Under the pieces are notes generated by a model. The model was not told the origin of the DNA and did no database searches. It saw nothing but the letters and a program-made list of their open reading frames with translations. 64,000 bases of DNA from Burkholderiales bacterium RIFCSPLOWO2_02_FULL_57_36 (GTDB lineage Bacteria > Pseudomonadota > Gammaproteobacteria > Burkholderiales > Burkholderiaceae_D): positions 141,813 through 205,812 of the forward strand of contig MESE01000142.1 in assembly GCA_001770855.1 (NCBI GenBank), written 5' to 3'. A program made the translations under genes and the position numbers. Shown piece by piece: positions 54,561 to 63,882 of this stretch. Numbering within the stretch: the stretch's first letter is position 1; every line of letters starts with the position of its first letter.

Positions 54561-55598
54561 TTATATCTTATTGCTATTTGCAAAAGAATTTATGCTGCGA
54601 AGCCGTGATGTTAAGGTCGGATGCAAAGGACGGCGAGGTACCGAAGTAATATCGTAGTTAAGGAAGGCTAGGAGAAATTGAATTCCTACGAAAGTAGGCA
54701 ATGCAGCCAACATCACCATCCCGGCGGTAGCCGGTAGCCCACTTGTTGCAGATAAGTGCCATCGGGACAGACCATAGACTATGCCAAACAGTACTAGACA
54801 AATTCCGCCAATCAACTCAAATGTCGCAATAGAAAAATCACGGATCAAATATTTATAAATTAATCTTTTCCACGTATTTCGTGCATGTTTAGCAAGAAAT
54901 TCTGGAATTATCTTTGATATACGAAGATTACTGACTTCGTTCGCATATGATGAGGTCATCGGTAAATCCACTGCGACTGCGCCAATACTATTTAGTCGAA
55001 ACAAAATATCTGTTTCGAAGAAATAGCGCTGGCTGATTTTTTTTGCCGGAAGGAGTTTCGCCACGGTAGCGTGAATAGCAGTATACCCATTCGTAGGATC
55101 AAAAAGATTCCAGTATCCAGTCGAGAGTTTTGCAAGGAACGATAGACAAGAGTTGCCGAAAATACGAATAAATGGCATTTCAGAAAGCGCTTCAGGATCA
55201 AAAAACCGATTTCCTTTTACATAATCGGCATCGCCGGACAGGATTGGTGCTACGAAACTCAATAGCAGAGTGGGATCCATTTGGTTGTCACCATCGATTT
55301 TGACAATGATCTCGGCGCCCGCATCGATAGCTGCGGCGTACCCTCGCATTACCGCTCCACCTACTCCGAGGTTTTTAGCGTTGAATATCACACGAACCCG
55401 TTGATCATGGCACTCTGTTTGTACTAACTGGCCGCTATGCTCCGGACATAAATCGTCGACTACGTATATGCTGGAGACTTCAGGGCCGATTTGCGATAAC
55501 ACCTGCAGGATATGGTTGCGCACCTTATAGCAAGGTATTACGCATGCAATATGGGGACGTTCAGTTCTGACTGAAGAAAGGGAAATATTGAGCGACAT
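54561..55598 (-). CDS. GT2 polyprenyl-phosphate glycosyltransferase with two C-terminal TM segments (GtrB/ArnC-like)
   Basis: 345 residues from ATG 55598 (a start at 55643 would overlap the next gene). GT-A motifs ACVIPCYKVRNHILQVL, VVDDLCPEHSG, VKIDGDNQMDP and DPTNGYTAIH are followed by two hydrophobic helices (SIATFELIGGICLVLFGIVY; VMLAALPTFVGIQFLLAFL), the architecture of GtrB/ArnC enzymes that charge undecaprenyl phosphate with a sugar. The neighbouring small membrane protein and GT-C protein complete a Gtr-like trio. Confidence 0.85.
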   Translation of the reverse strand: MSLNISLSSVRTERPHIACVIPCYKVRNHILQVLSQIGPEVSSIYVVDDLCPEHSGQLVQTECHDQRVRVIFNAKNLGVGGAVMRGYAAAIDAGAEIIVKIDGDNQMDPTLLLSFVAPILSGDADYVKGNRFFDPEALSEMPFIRIFGNSCLSFLAKLSTGYWNLFDPTNGYTAIHATVAKLLPAKKISQRYFFETDILFRLNSIGAVAVDLPMTSSYANEVSNLRISKIIPEFLAKHARNTWKRLIYKYLIRDFSIATFELIGGICLVLFGIVYGLSRWHLSATSGLPATAGMVMLAALPTFVGIQFLLAFLNYDITSVPRRPLHPTLTSRLRSINSFANSNKI

Positions 55599-55630
55599 TT
55601 GTGCGTGTTCTGTAGGGAGTCGAGAAGTGA

Positions 55631-56899
55631 TTAAGCCGGCCAAAGGTAGGACAATATTTTTGCATTTTCCACTTTGGGTGGTAGTGCAGCTCCTTGAACG
55701 AAATAGTCACCTTCATCGCTATGAGCGCCTGTTCTTTTGGCATGCACTGAAAACTGGGAGAGAAATGGCAATTCCAAACCATTAAAGCAAAGATTCGTGC
55801 TTGTATTGGCCTCGCCCCAATAGGCAACTTGATAAAAGAGCTTGCAGTTATTAATATTATCTATTTCGACATCGAAGGCTGCTTCGCCATTGACAGTTCC
55901 ATGTTTAAGAAATTCTGCGGCAGTAAGGCAATCGGCCGGATTATCGAAAAAGACATGGCCATCGCTTGTCATGCACTGTTCAACTTTACTGAAACGCAGG
56001 CCTAGCGCCTTTAAAAAATTAGCTGGGTCAATCTGCCGATAGCAATATAGAGAATCATTTTCAACATTTTTTTGAGTTAATCCATTTAGGATCAATATGC
56101 GATCTTGTGATGCTTCTGGCGGCAAAACTGTTGAAAGCATTCGGTCAATGCTGCGAAATAGGAACGCAGTCTTTCGGTCAAGCACATTGTTTTTCCATTC
56201 ATGATGTTGAAAATGAGCAATTGAGTTTAGAAAGAGAAACGTTACGTCGGGCTTATGAAGGTTTCTGTATTTTACAAAGAGTCGCACTGATACCAACTCA
56301 AATGCGGCGAACAGGAAACATGAATCTATTTTTGTTCCAGCTGCATTTCTTAACAAAAACCATGCATCTGCTGCGAGTGTTGAGATAGGGACTTGTTGAA
56401 GGATAAATTTGAATGTTTGAAACGTGGATCTAAGCAGCTTGCTTATAGATAATGATAAGTAGTTTTTGGCATAATAAATTGGCAAGGCAAGAAAATCATT
56501 CAACTTTGACGGAAACGGCGTTTCTGAGAATGTCCATGGATCAGCGAAAAAGAAGGTATTGGAAGGCGCATTTTTGCGACTGCCGTTCATAATTCCCCAT
56601 ACACCCGTCGTGATTCCTTTTTTTGCCAGTCGCTCCCAGATCTGCTCATGCTTCAGCTTAGGGACATCTCCTAGACGTATGATTCCGTGAACCTGAGACG
56701 GAATTTCAGCATGGATCGACACCCATTGCACCCATGGGTCCAAGCCTTGATGCTCGATTTTCTGATCAGCCATCGTCGTGCCATGTGAGAACGCTAAGAT
56801 ACGCTTGATATTGGAAAGATTTAATTCATGCGCAGCTTGTTTCAATAATGGCAAACTGAATTCATTGAGTTCTATGACGTGAGATTTTGGCGAGACCAT
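55631..56899 (-). CDS. Unrecognised protein, weakly like the alkaline phosphatase superfamily
   Basis: 422 residues, mostly soluble, no clear signal peptide. It begins with HVIELNEFSLPLLKQAA and has LDPWVQWVSIHAEIPSQVHG followed by IIRLGD. These segments resemble the metal-site and nucleophile region of type I phosphodiesterase/alkaline phosphatase-fold proteins in polysaccharide loci, but I cannot confirm a full set of metal ligands. It lies between the small membrane protein and the GT2 gene in the same direction. It might hydrolyse a phospho-sugar or phospho-lipid intermediate. Confidence 0.5.
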   Translation of the reverse strand: MVSPKSHVIELNEFSLPLLKQAAHELNLSNIKRILAFSHGTTMADQKIEHQGLDPWVQWVSIHAEIPSQVHGIIRLGDVPKLKHEQIWERLAKKGITTGVWGIMNGSRKNAPSNTFFFADPWTFSETPFPSKLNDFLALPIYYAKNYLSLSISKLLRSTFQTFKFILQQVPISTLAADAWFLLRNAAGTKIDSCFLFAAFELVSVRLFVKYRNLHKPDVTFLFLNSIAHFQHHEWKNNVLDRKTAFLFRSIDRMLSTVLPPEASQDRILILNGLTQKNVENDSLYCYRQIDPANFLKALGLRFSKVEQCMTSDGHVFFDNPADCLTAAEFLKHGTVNGEAAFDVEIDNINNCKLFYQVAYWGEANTSTNLCFNGLELPFLSQFSVHAKRTGAHSDEGDYFVQGAALPPKVENAKILSYLWPA

Positions 56900-56929
56900 C
56901 TACTTTCCTGTTAATCCCAATTATTTTAT

Positions 56930-57274
56930 TCACTGCACCGCGATGAAGATTCCAATCCCTATTAATGCTGCTCCTAACCAATAAGAGGGCCGGACTGTTT
57001 CCCCAAATAGAAGCATTGCAGAAAGCGGGACAATAGCATAGGTAATTGCTAAAAAAACATATGCTGTAGAAAGCGGAATGCGTTGGAGAATCCACATCCA
57101 GTAAATCGAGGTGGCTGCATAGACTGCAAAAGATGAACCCACTATCAAGAGCACCAAAGGCTCGAACATCGAGGCTCCGGCTGATAGGCGATTGCTAGCC
57201 AGTTTAAATAGGAGTTGACCTGCACTGATGCCAATGGCGCAGAGAATACATTTAAATATATCTATTAAAGTCAT
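56930..57274 (-). CDS. Small four-TM membrane protein (EamA/SMR-like, possible lipid-sugar flippase)
   Basis: 114 residues with four hydrophobic segments, similar to one half of an EamA transporter or to ArnE/ArnF. YAATSIYWMWILQRIPLSTAYVFLAITYAIVPL and GETVRPSYWLGAALIGIGI carry the conserved W, P and G positions of this group. In this position it could flip the undecaprenyl-phosphate sugar made by the GT2 protein. It overlaps the GT-C gene by 4 bases, so the two are translationally coupled. Confidence 0.8.
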   Translation of the reverse strand: MTLIDIFKCILCAIGISAGQLLFKLASNRLSAGASMFEPLVLLIVGSSFAVYAATSIYWMWILQRIPLSTAYVFLAITYAIVPLSAMLLFGETVRPSYWLGAALIGIGIFIAVQ

Positions 57275-59244
57275 TTTGACAAAAAACTTGACTGAAGCGG
57301 TCGAAGTGCAAGTTTGCCTGCGCCGTCCTTAAATACTTCAAAGATCCCGGAATTCCACTCTGGAGGTGCTAATGCAAATACTTGTGGATATTGTGCGCGA
57401 AGCGATGCGACCCCGCTACCGACTACGACATAGTGATAACCGCCAAACGCATTTCTCACCTCTTGTTCGTTCATTTGGCAGGTCCAGACGTCTCCGTCAT
57501 ACTGCGGTTTTCCAAGAGAAAAGCAGTGCGTATTGGTGTTTCGCGGCCTAATCTCATAATTCATCATCCAGAATTCCGGACCATTCTCATTAATATTCGT
57601 TGATTGCCACAATAGAAATACATTGCTATTTTTTGGCGAAGTTAATAGTAGAGGTTGGACAATCTTTCGTATTTCCATTCGAATCGGCGTGATTTTATCC
57701 GCGCCACTAACTAAATAGCTATTAGCGTCCGGATAACGAGCGAATATATGAAAAAGAAGCCCAGTTGCCAAAATGCTGACAAATATTTTTTTAATCAATC
57801 CGTTTGCTGGCGAAGACAACAGCACCGAAACCGCAAAAAGTCCCAATCCAAGCCAATAGGTATTTAAATAACGGACATGCGAGGTAATAATCCGTCCTTC
57901 ATACTCACTAAATACATATAAATAATGGACAAGCAATGTTGCAGAATATACAAGACAAACTGCAATGACCGCGCCACTAAAGACAACTAGTCGGCTTCGT
58001 GTCGACTTCTTGTGCAAAAGAAAAGAAAGCAGTAGTAATGCACTGAAGTAAAATAAAATTTTCCCATGAGTCTGTATGCTGGAAACCCATATCGATTTGA
58101 TTACGTCTATACGAAAAATTTGTTCGACGATTATATGAAAAAGATTTCCAGCAGTCGCTTTGTATGGCTCTACTGCCCCAGTAATTGCCTGAAAAAAATT
58201 GGCAATGGTGACGAGTTCCCTGTCTGTATGGCAACAGCTCGTAAACTTCGAAAATTCCTCCGCCAGATTAGCGGCGGAAAATGTTTTGTTCAGCTCTTGT
58301 GTATTTACGTGCCATATCCAACTTGTTTGAATAAGCTTTGGAACTATCCAAATTGGCGCTATGAGCAGTAATGAGTTCGCTTTGGAAAAAAAATTAGCTT
58401 TGGTGCGGAGCATCCAAAGTCGGTCGACTGCAATCAAGGCCGTAATTAAGAGGGCAAAAGAACTGCCTGATTGCTTGCTCAGCACTAAAAAACACAATGC
58501 TGGTATAAGGACAAGGACACGGTTATGAGGTGAGTCACGCAACAACCAGTAACTGCATATGATTCCACCAAACAGAACGCCGACAATTTGGTCGATCAGC
58601 GCACTACTCCAACCTTGACCAAGAATCACTATTAATAAATAACAGGCTACAATTGCCAAAAAACCGCGCATGTACGATACGGTCATCGCAAGACCTATCG
58701 CGGGAAGGCAGCCAGCAACAAGAATCAAGCTATGAGCGAAGTAAATGACTGATTCCGAATATCCTGTCCCCTTCAAAAAGAAATAAGAGAACAATGCCGT
58801 ACCAGGGGGATAGTCCTCGAAATAATACCTAATAAGCTTCTGCTTCAGATGAAAAGTGTTCTCGGACTCAAGAAGTTTGGCAAGGGTTCCCCAATGGGAA
58901 AACTCATCCCAATTCGTAAAAGCCCCACCTTGATTCAAATCGTAGAGAACAACCAAACCTGAGGTGAATATCATTAGAAGAACCAGACGTTTTCTACTGA
59001 TCTCACTGCTTTTCCAAGTAACGAAGCCGTAATACGCAAAAATAAAGGTACCGACGGCAAGCAAGACCATCGCGGTAACTCTCATGAGCGATAGAAAATC
59101 GCTTAAATACAGCAACGTAACAATACTTCCAATAACGCACAAAGGTGCGACATACGAAGACACATTAAATTTTCGTGCAAATAGCCATGAAAATCCGGCA
59201 ATGGATAAAATTGGCGGAACAAGCAATAGAAAAGAACTGGTCAT
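57271..59244 (-). CDS. Polytopic membrane glycosyltransferase, GT-C type
   Basis: 657 residues with about twelve hydrophobic segments across residues 1-520 and a C-terminal periplasmic tail of about 130 residues. After the third to fourth helix a loop contains GGAFTNWDEFSHWG with an acidic pair (DE), where GT-C enzymes place their catalytic residue, and YYFEDYPPGTALFSYFFL follows. It would transfer a sugar from undecaprenyl phosphate to the glycan in the periplasm. Strongly A+T-rich; first gene of the reverse cluster. Confidence 0.72.
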   Translation of the reverse strand: MTSSFLLLVPPILSIAGFSWLFARKFNVSSYVAPLCVIGSIVTLLYLSDFLSLMRVTAMVLLAVGTFIFAYYGFVTWKSSEISRKRLVLLMIFTSGLVVLYDLNQGGAFTNWDEFSHWGTLAKLLESENTFHLKQKLIRYYFEDYPPGTALFSYFFLKGTGYSESVIYFAHSLILVAGCLPAIGLAMTVSYMRGFLAIVACYLLIVILGQGWSSALIDQIVGVLFGGIICSYWLLRDSPHNRVLVLIPALCFLVLSKQSGSSFALLITALIAVDRLWMLRTKANFFSKANSLLLIAPIWIVPKLIQTSWIWHVNTQELNKTFSAANLAEEFSKFTSCCHTDRELVTIANFFQAITGAVEPYKATAGNLFHIIVEQIFRIDVIKSIWVSSIQTHGKILFYFSALLLLSFLLHKKSTRSRLVVFSGAVIAVCLVYSATLLVHYLYVFSEYEGRIITSHVRYLNTYWLGLGLFAVSVLLSSPANGLIKKIFVSILATGLLFHIFARYPDANSYLVSGADKITPIRMEIRKIVQPLLLTSPKNSNVFLLWQSTNINENGPEFWMMNYEIRPRNTNTHCFSLGKPQYDGDVWTCQMNEQEVRNAFGGYHYVVVGSGVASLRAQYPQVFALAPPEWNSGIFEVFKDGAGKLALRPLQSSFLSK

Positions 59245-59587
59245 AGAAAAGGCTCGTTTGCACCTTCATTCCGCATTGAATGCAAAGCGGCAAAATGGAG
59301 ATACTTATTTTTGGACGGTTTTGGGCGGCGAGGGAGGCGTCATTATACCGGTGGCTAACGTCTTCATTAAGAAATGAACTTGCTGAATAGAAGAGAGGGG
59401 CGCAATTCGGGGTTTCAAAGTGAAGCTTGAGTGGCTTACAGTGCTTGTGTTATCTTTTGCTGTTAATTAGTTTATTCCCGAATTGTTTTATTTATGTATA
59501 AATGCCAACTCTTTACTTAACGCTTGTTCTAATTTGTATATTTGGATCGATTTCTGTCGTGGCGTTCAACTACCATTGGGATTGTTG
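59245..59587. other. 343-base divergent intergenic region
   Basis: No convincing gene. It separates the GT-C gene (reverse) from the initiating sugar transferase (forward). The only strong signal is the forward promoter candidate listed at 59427-59456. A longer reading frame ahead of the transferase ATG (from 59483) lacks conserved residues and is treated as untranslated. Confidence 0.45.
59427..59456 (+). promoter_or_regulatory. Candidate promoter of the sugar transferase / wbpM unit
   Basis: TTGAGT (59427-59432), an 18-base spacer, and TATCTT (59451-59456) with an extended -10 TGT just before it. The site is about 130 bases ahead of the transferase ATG at 59588. Sequence-only inference. 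Confidence 0.35.
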
Positions 59588-60148
59588 ATGAAACGTGCCT
59601 TCGACCTCACCGTGGCCGTGATTGCAGGAATTCTCTTATCACTTCCTCTTGCAATAGTGGCCGCAACGGTCTTGTGTTCATCAAAGGGGCCGATTTTGTA
59701 TTGGTCCGATCGTGTTGGGCGATATAACAAAACGTTCAAAATGCCAAAGTTCCGCACCATGCGCGTTGATACTCCAGTAGTCGCCACTCATCTTTTATCC
59801 AATCCAGAAAAATTTCTGACTCCGGTCGGTTCTTTCCTTCGTAAATCCAGTCTTGATGAGTTACCCCAACTCTGGAGCATTATTACTGGCAAAATGAGCA
59901 TTGTCGGTCCGCGTCCCGCCTTATTCAATCAAGACGATCTAATTCGATTACGCACTCAATATGGATTGGATCAGTTGCTTCCTGGCTTAACAGGTTGGGC
60001 GCAAATTAACGGCCGTGATGAGTTGCCAATTCCTGAAAAGGTAAAGCTGGACGTTGAATATATGAATCGCCGGTCCTTTTTATTGGACTTGAAAATTGTC
60101 TTTTATACTTTTTTAAAAGTGTTGCGTAAAGACGGAGTGGCGCATTAA
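59588..60148 (+). CDS. Undecaprenyl-phosphate sugar phosphotransferase (PglC-type, initiating enzyme)
   Basis: 186 residues from ATG 59588, the size of the small monotopic phosphoglycosyl transferases. One N-terminal reentrant hydrophobic helix ([19 protein letters not shown]) is followed by the catalytic core: [45 protein letters not shown] and [13 protein letters not shown]. It attaches a sugar-1-phosphate to undecaprenyl phosphate and so starts each repeat unit. The next gene, WbpM-like, can supply the precursor for its UDP-sugar (QuiNAc, FucNAc or diNAcBac). Confidence 0.92.
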   Translation: MKRAFDLTVAVIAGILLSLPLAIVAATVLCSSKGPILYWSDRVGRYNKTFKMPKFRTMRVDTPVVATHLLSNPEKFLTPVGSFLRKSSLDELPQLWSIITGKMSIVGPRPALFNQDDLIRLRTQYGLDQLLPGLTGWAQINGRDELPIPEKVKLDVEYMNRRSFLLDLKIVFYTFLKVLRKDGVAH

Positions 60149-60237
60149 TTAATGTAAACCTCGATCAGTTTTTAATTTTTGGAAAGTTATACTTAATAGT
60201 AATTTCCTTGGTTATATTAGATTTGTTAATTAAATAG

Positions 60238-62169
60238 ATGAAATTATTTTTAGACCTATCCCGCATTCGTAAGCAGATGATCGCCGCTACAGTCGATCTA
60301 TTCATGCTGCCATTGACGTTTTGCTTGGCGATCTGGCTGCGTTATGACGGTGTTGATGGGGCCTTGTTTGTTCAGTATATTTTCCTGATTATTGCCGCTC
60401 CGCTTGTTTCGATCCCCATTTTCATCAGAATTGGGCTGTATAGAGCAGTCATTCGTTTTATCGATCAGAAAATTGTTTATGTCATTGTTCTGGGAGTAAC
60501 GCTGTCGGTAGTTTTGCTGGTCGCTCTCGCAGCAGTTATGACACATATGATTGGATTATCACGTGGTGTATTCGGAATATATTGGATAAGTGCGATTACA
60601 TATATGGTAGCGAGCCGCTTCATCGCACGCGGGTATTTATTGCATGCAAGTGGTTCTGGTGATGGAATCCGAGTAGCGATTTATGGCGCAGGTCGTGCTG
60701 GAATGCAACTAGCCAGCGCATTGCGTACCGGTCATGAATACTTGCCGGTTGCTTTTATCGACGACAAAAGAGCATTACAAGATACGTCAATTGCAGGTAT
60801 TAAGGTCTATTCAGCAGATCAGTTACATGAGCTCGTCGTCAAAAAACGCATAAAGGAAATCTTGCTGGCGATGCCCTCTTTGACCAAAGGCCGACAGAAG
60901 CGTGTTCTTGATCAATTGGAGCCGCTCAAGGTCAAAATCAAGGTAACACCTCCCGTAGAAAGTTTGCTAAGCGGCACATTACGCGTTCAGGATATTCGCG
61001 ACATCGAAATTGAGGACTTACTTGGCCGAGACCAAGTGTTGCCCGACACGCGATTAATTTCAACATGCATCACAGGCAAATCAGTCATGGTGACCGGTGC
61101 TGGTGGTTCAATCGGTTCGGAATTGTGTCGGCAAATTATTCGATTGAAGCCGGCACGGCTGATATTGTTGGAAATGTCCGAGTTTGCACTATATTCAATT
61201 GAACAGGAATTGCGGGCACTCTTGAATACGCTGCAATTGGATGCCGAATTGATTCCGTTTCTTGGTTCAGTGCTTGAACAGGAAAAATGCAAGAGAATAC
61301 TTACTACCTTCTTAGTCGAGACAATCTACCATGCCGCTGCTTATAAGCATGTCCCTCTAGTTGAACATAATCCTATTGAGGGCATCCGTAATAATGTCTT
61401 CGGCACGTTGAGCATTGCGCAAGCGGCAATGGCAACGCAAGTAACGTCTTTCGTCCTTATTTCAACGGATAAGGCAGTCAGGCCGACAAATGTGATGGGC
61501 TCAACCAAGCGCTTGGCGGAATTGATTTTGCAGGCGTTTGCTCGGCAGAAAACGAATACACGGTTTTGCATGGTACGTTTTGGAAACGTCTTGGGATCAT
61601 CTGGCTCAGTGGTTCCTTTATTTCGCAGGCAGATTATGGCTGGCGGTCCAATCACTGTAACTCATCCGGAAATTACCCGTTATTTCATGACTATCCCCGA
61701 GGCTGCACAGTTGGTATTGCAGGCCGGTGCGATGGGCGAGGGTGGCGATGTGTTCGTGCTAGACATGGGAGAGCCAGTCAAAATTGTAGACCTAGCTAAA
61801 CGTATGGTGCATTTAAGCGGCCTTGAGGTGCGAAGCGACGTGACGCCTGATGGCACTATCGAAATTCAACATGTGGGCCTTCGCCCAGGCGAGAAGTTAT
61901 ATGAAGAGCTATTGATTGGCGAGAATGTCGAAGGGACGGAGCATCCGCTGATCCTGCGCGCGCAGGAGGCGGAGATACCACTGGCTATGTTGCAGGGTTG
62001 GTTGAAAGATTTGAGTGATGCCTGCGATAGTTTCGATTACGAGCAAGTAAGAGCATTACTATTACGCATGGTCAATGAGTACGCACCACAATGTGGAATC
62101 GAGGATTTTATCTGGCGTGAACAGAATAAGATGCCAGTTACAATAGAAAATGAGCAAGTTTTACACTGA
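60238..62169 (+). CDS. wbpM: UDP-GlcNAc 4,6-dehydratase, WbpM/CapD type
   Basis: 643-residue membrane-anchored dehydratase. Four hydrophobic segments fill about residues 15-130, followed by a CoA-binding-like Rossmann domain (YGAGRAGMQLASAL, about residue 149) and a C-terminal SDR domain with VMVTGAGGSIGSELCRQ (about residue 283). The catalytic SMK-type motif STDKAVRPTNVMGSTKR has methionine for tyrosine, as in WbpM/FlaA1. HVPLVEHNPIEG and RPGEKLYEELL are also typical. It makes UDP-4-keto-6-deoxy-GlcNAc, usable for the initiating sugar and for the legionaminic route, where no separate LegB was found. Confidence 0.94.
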   Translation: MKLFLDLSRIRKQMIAATVDLFMLPLTFCLAIWLRYDGVDGALFVQYIFLIIAAPLVSIPIFIRIGLYRAVIRFIDQKIVYVIVLGVTLSVVLLVALAAVMTHMIGLSRGVFGIYWISAITYMVASRFIARGYLLHASGSGDGIRVAIYGAGRAGMQLASALRTGHEYLPVAFIDDKRALQDTSIAGIKVYSADQLHELVVKKRIKEILLAMPSLTKGRQKRVLDQLEPLKVKIKVTPPVESLLSGTLRVQDIRDIEIEDLLGRDQVLPDTRLISTCITGKSVMVTGAGGSIGSELCRQIIRLKPARLILLEMSEFALYSIEQELRALLNTLQLDAELIPFLGSVLEQEKCKRILTTFLVETIYHAAAYKHVPLVEHNPIEGIRNNVFGTLSIAQAAMATQVTSFVLISTDKAVRPTNVMGSTKRLAELILQAFARQKTNTRFCMVRFGNVLGSSGSVVPLFRRQIMAGGPITVTHPEITRYFMTIPEAAQLVLQAGAMGEGGDVFVLDMGEPVKIVDLAKRMVHLSGLEVRSDVTPDGTIEIQHVGLRPGEKLYEELLIGENVEGTEHPLILRAQEAEIPLAMLQGWLKDLSDACDSFDYEQVRALLLRMVNEYAPQCGIEDFIWREQNKMPVTIENEQVLH

Positions 62170-62518
62170 TATTGTTGATAGCTGATCCATATCATGGATG
62201 GAGTGCCTTTTGGTCAGCTAAAGCTAAATATACAAACTGGTTTTATATTTGCACTTTCAAAAGCAGAGCTAATTTCGGTTAAAAATTTGCTTCTTCATAT
62301 ACATTGTCCCCTTTAGCGCGACTTTCAATAATGGAACAATGTTTATTTAAACAAAATCTCCAAAGCATTGCAAAGTGAAATTCTTTAGATATGGCCGCAG
62401 ATGCAATCTGAGAAATGAGTTTAGCTGACGTGTTGGCTCATCATTTCATAATAAATTCTATTGGCCATTTCAAATAGTTCACTGTGATGCCATTTCTTAA
62501 TTATTCAAATCGAATTTC
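62170..62518. other. 349-base A+T-rich gap before wzz
   Basis: No gene-like frame. It contains CATTGT (about 62303) and ACAATG (about 62336) as a spaced inverted pair, and several A/T runs that could serve as promoters for wzz. No clear -35/-10 pair or terminator could be fixed. Confidence 0.4.
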
Positions 62519-63781
62519 ATGCAGAAACAATACAACTCCATCGATATAAACAATGATAAAGACGAACTGGTCTCATTGACTGCTTTACTGGTTCCACTTT
62601 GGCGTGAGCGCTGGATTATTTTAATCATTACCGTGGCGGCAATGGCGTTTGGTTTGTCTTGGGCACTACTAAATGCTCAATACAGAAGCCAGGGATTTTT
62701 CCAGTTTGGTGGTGCTATTCCAATGGTGCTCGAACAAAATAGTAACAAGAACAAGAACAAGGACAAGGACAAGGACAAGGATCAAGAGCCCAGTCCAGGC
62801 ATCGCACTGTCAGACTTTAAGCGGTATGCAGCGTCGTACGCAACGAGTGAACGGTTCAACGATTATGTGCAGGATAAAAAATTAAGCGCGACAGAAGGCG
62901 TAGCCGATTTATACAGTGCTTTCTCGTCACGCGCCGGAATTTCACAAATAATAGAACCCGTTTACCCTTTTACCAAACTGGATGCCAAAGTATTGATGGA
63001 ACAACCTAAGGGCAGCAGTAATAACGTCATCGGACTGCGTGTCAACTATACGGCCAATACTTCTCTGATCGCTCAGCAGATGGTGGGTTTGTTGGGTCGT
63101 TACGCGATGGACAGTATTGTTTATCTTATTTATTCTGATGCATTGCGCTTCAAGCATGACGAAATACAGACCAAAATAACCCAACTCGATAGCACTATTA
63201 TCAGTAGAAAAATCCAGATGGAGGAATATGGTCGCAAGGCAGCAGATTTGAGAAAAATTATTGCAAAAAATCCTGACGCATCAGGGCAAGGTGCCCGTCA
63301 AGTCTTGGAAGTTACAGAAAACAGCGCTCATTATTTACCGCCGACGACTCTATTGACGACCACTGAAGTTCAGGCTTCCGATGCGAATGCGGCAATACTA
63401 AAGGCGAAATACGAGCAACAGCAAAATATGCTCTTGCTCGAATACTATGACCGCGTCAAGTCAGTTTTGGATAGCACGAAATCAGGAGAGACTGTTTTGC
63501 GGGGACTGGAGCCCGTCAAGGAATTGGTATTCAAGGATAAAAATCTGCAAGATGACGTCGTCAAGGCAGTCTACAACATGATCACTATCGATAATCAGAG
63601 TGCGATAACTTTGTACCTCGATAAAAGTCGTTTCATCGCTGGTCCGACTTTGCCGTTACACTCGACTGCACGTCCGGTGCTCACGCTTGGAGTGAGTATG
63701 ATCCTGGGGTTTTTATTCTCTATATTGCTTATTTTTGGACGAGAGTGGTGGCGTAAAAATCAAACCCAGATGTTGGGTTAA
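62519..63781 (+). CDS. wzz: Wzz-type chain length determinant with Asn-Lys/Asp-Lys repeat
   Basis: 420-residue polysaccharide co-polymerase. TM1 (about residues 34-53, WIILIITVAAMAFGLSWALL) and TM2 (about 390-410, ending FLFSILLIFG) flank a large periplasmic domain, with SRFIAGPTLPLHSTARPVL before TM2, close to the proline-rich Wzz motif. Residues 76-87 are a (NK)3(DK)3 run encoded by six hexanucleotide repeats, probably a flexible charged loop. It sets O-chain length together with Wzy. Confidence 0.87.
   Translation: MQKQYNSIDINNDKDELVSLTALLVPLWRERWIILIITVAAMAFGLSWALLNAQYRSQGFFQFGGAIPMVLEQNSNKNKNKDKDKDKDQEPSPGIALSDFKRYAASYATSERFNDYVQDKKLSATEGVADLYSAFSSRAGISQIIEPVYPFTKLDAKVLMEQPKGSSNNVIGLRVNYTANTSLIAQQMVGLLGRYAMDSIVYLIYSDALRFKHDEIQTKITQLDSTIISRKIQMEEYGRKAADLRKIIAKNPDASGQGARQVLEVTENSAHYLPPTTLLTTTEVQASDANAAILKAKYEQQQNMLLLEYYDRVKSVLDSTKSGETVLRGLEPVKELVFKDKNLQDDVVKAVYNMITIDNQSAITLYLDKSRFIAGPTLPLHSTARPVLTLGVSMILGFLFSILLIFGREWWRKNQTQMLG
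62744..62779 (+). repeat. Hexanucleotide microsatellite inside wzz
   Basis: Three AACAAG units (62744-62761) are followed by three GACAAG units (62762-62779) and an imperfect GATCAA. Each unit codes two residues, so gain or loss by slippage keeps the frame and only changes the length of the charged loop. Confidence 0.9.
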
Positions 63782-63882
63782 GAGATTCAGAAACTTCTGA
63801 GAGTTCTCATGAGTGAAAAATTTGGATTCCAAACCCAACTGGTACCTAGCAACTCTTTTTAAGTTCGCCTCGAAAAAACTCC

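Noticed and set aside
59483..59587. N-terminal extension of the initiating sugar transferase
   Set aside because: The 35 added residues are not like the family, and [10 protein letters not shown] at 59588 is the normal beginning of PglC-type enzymes.
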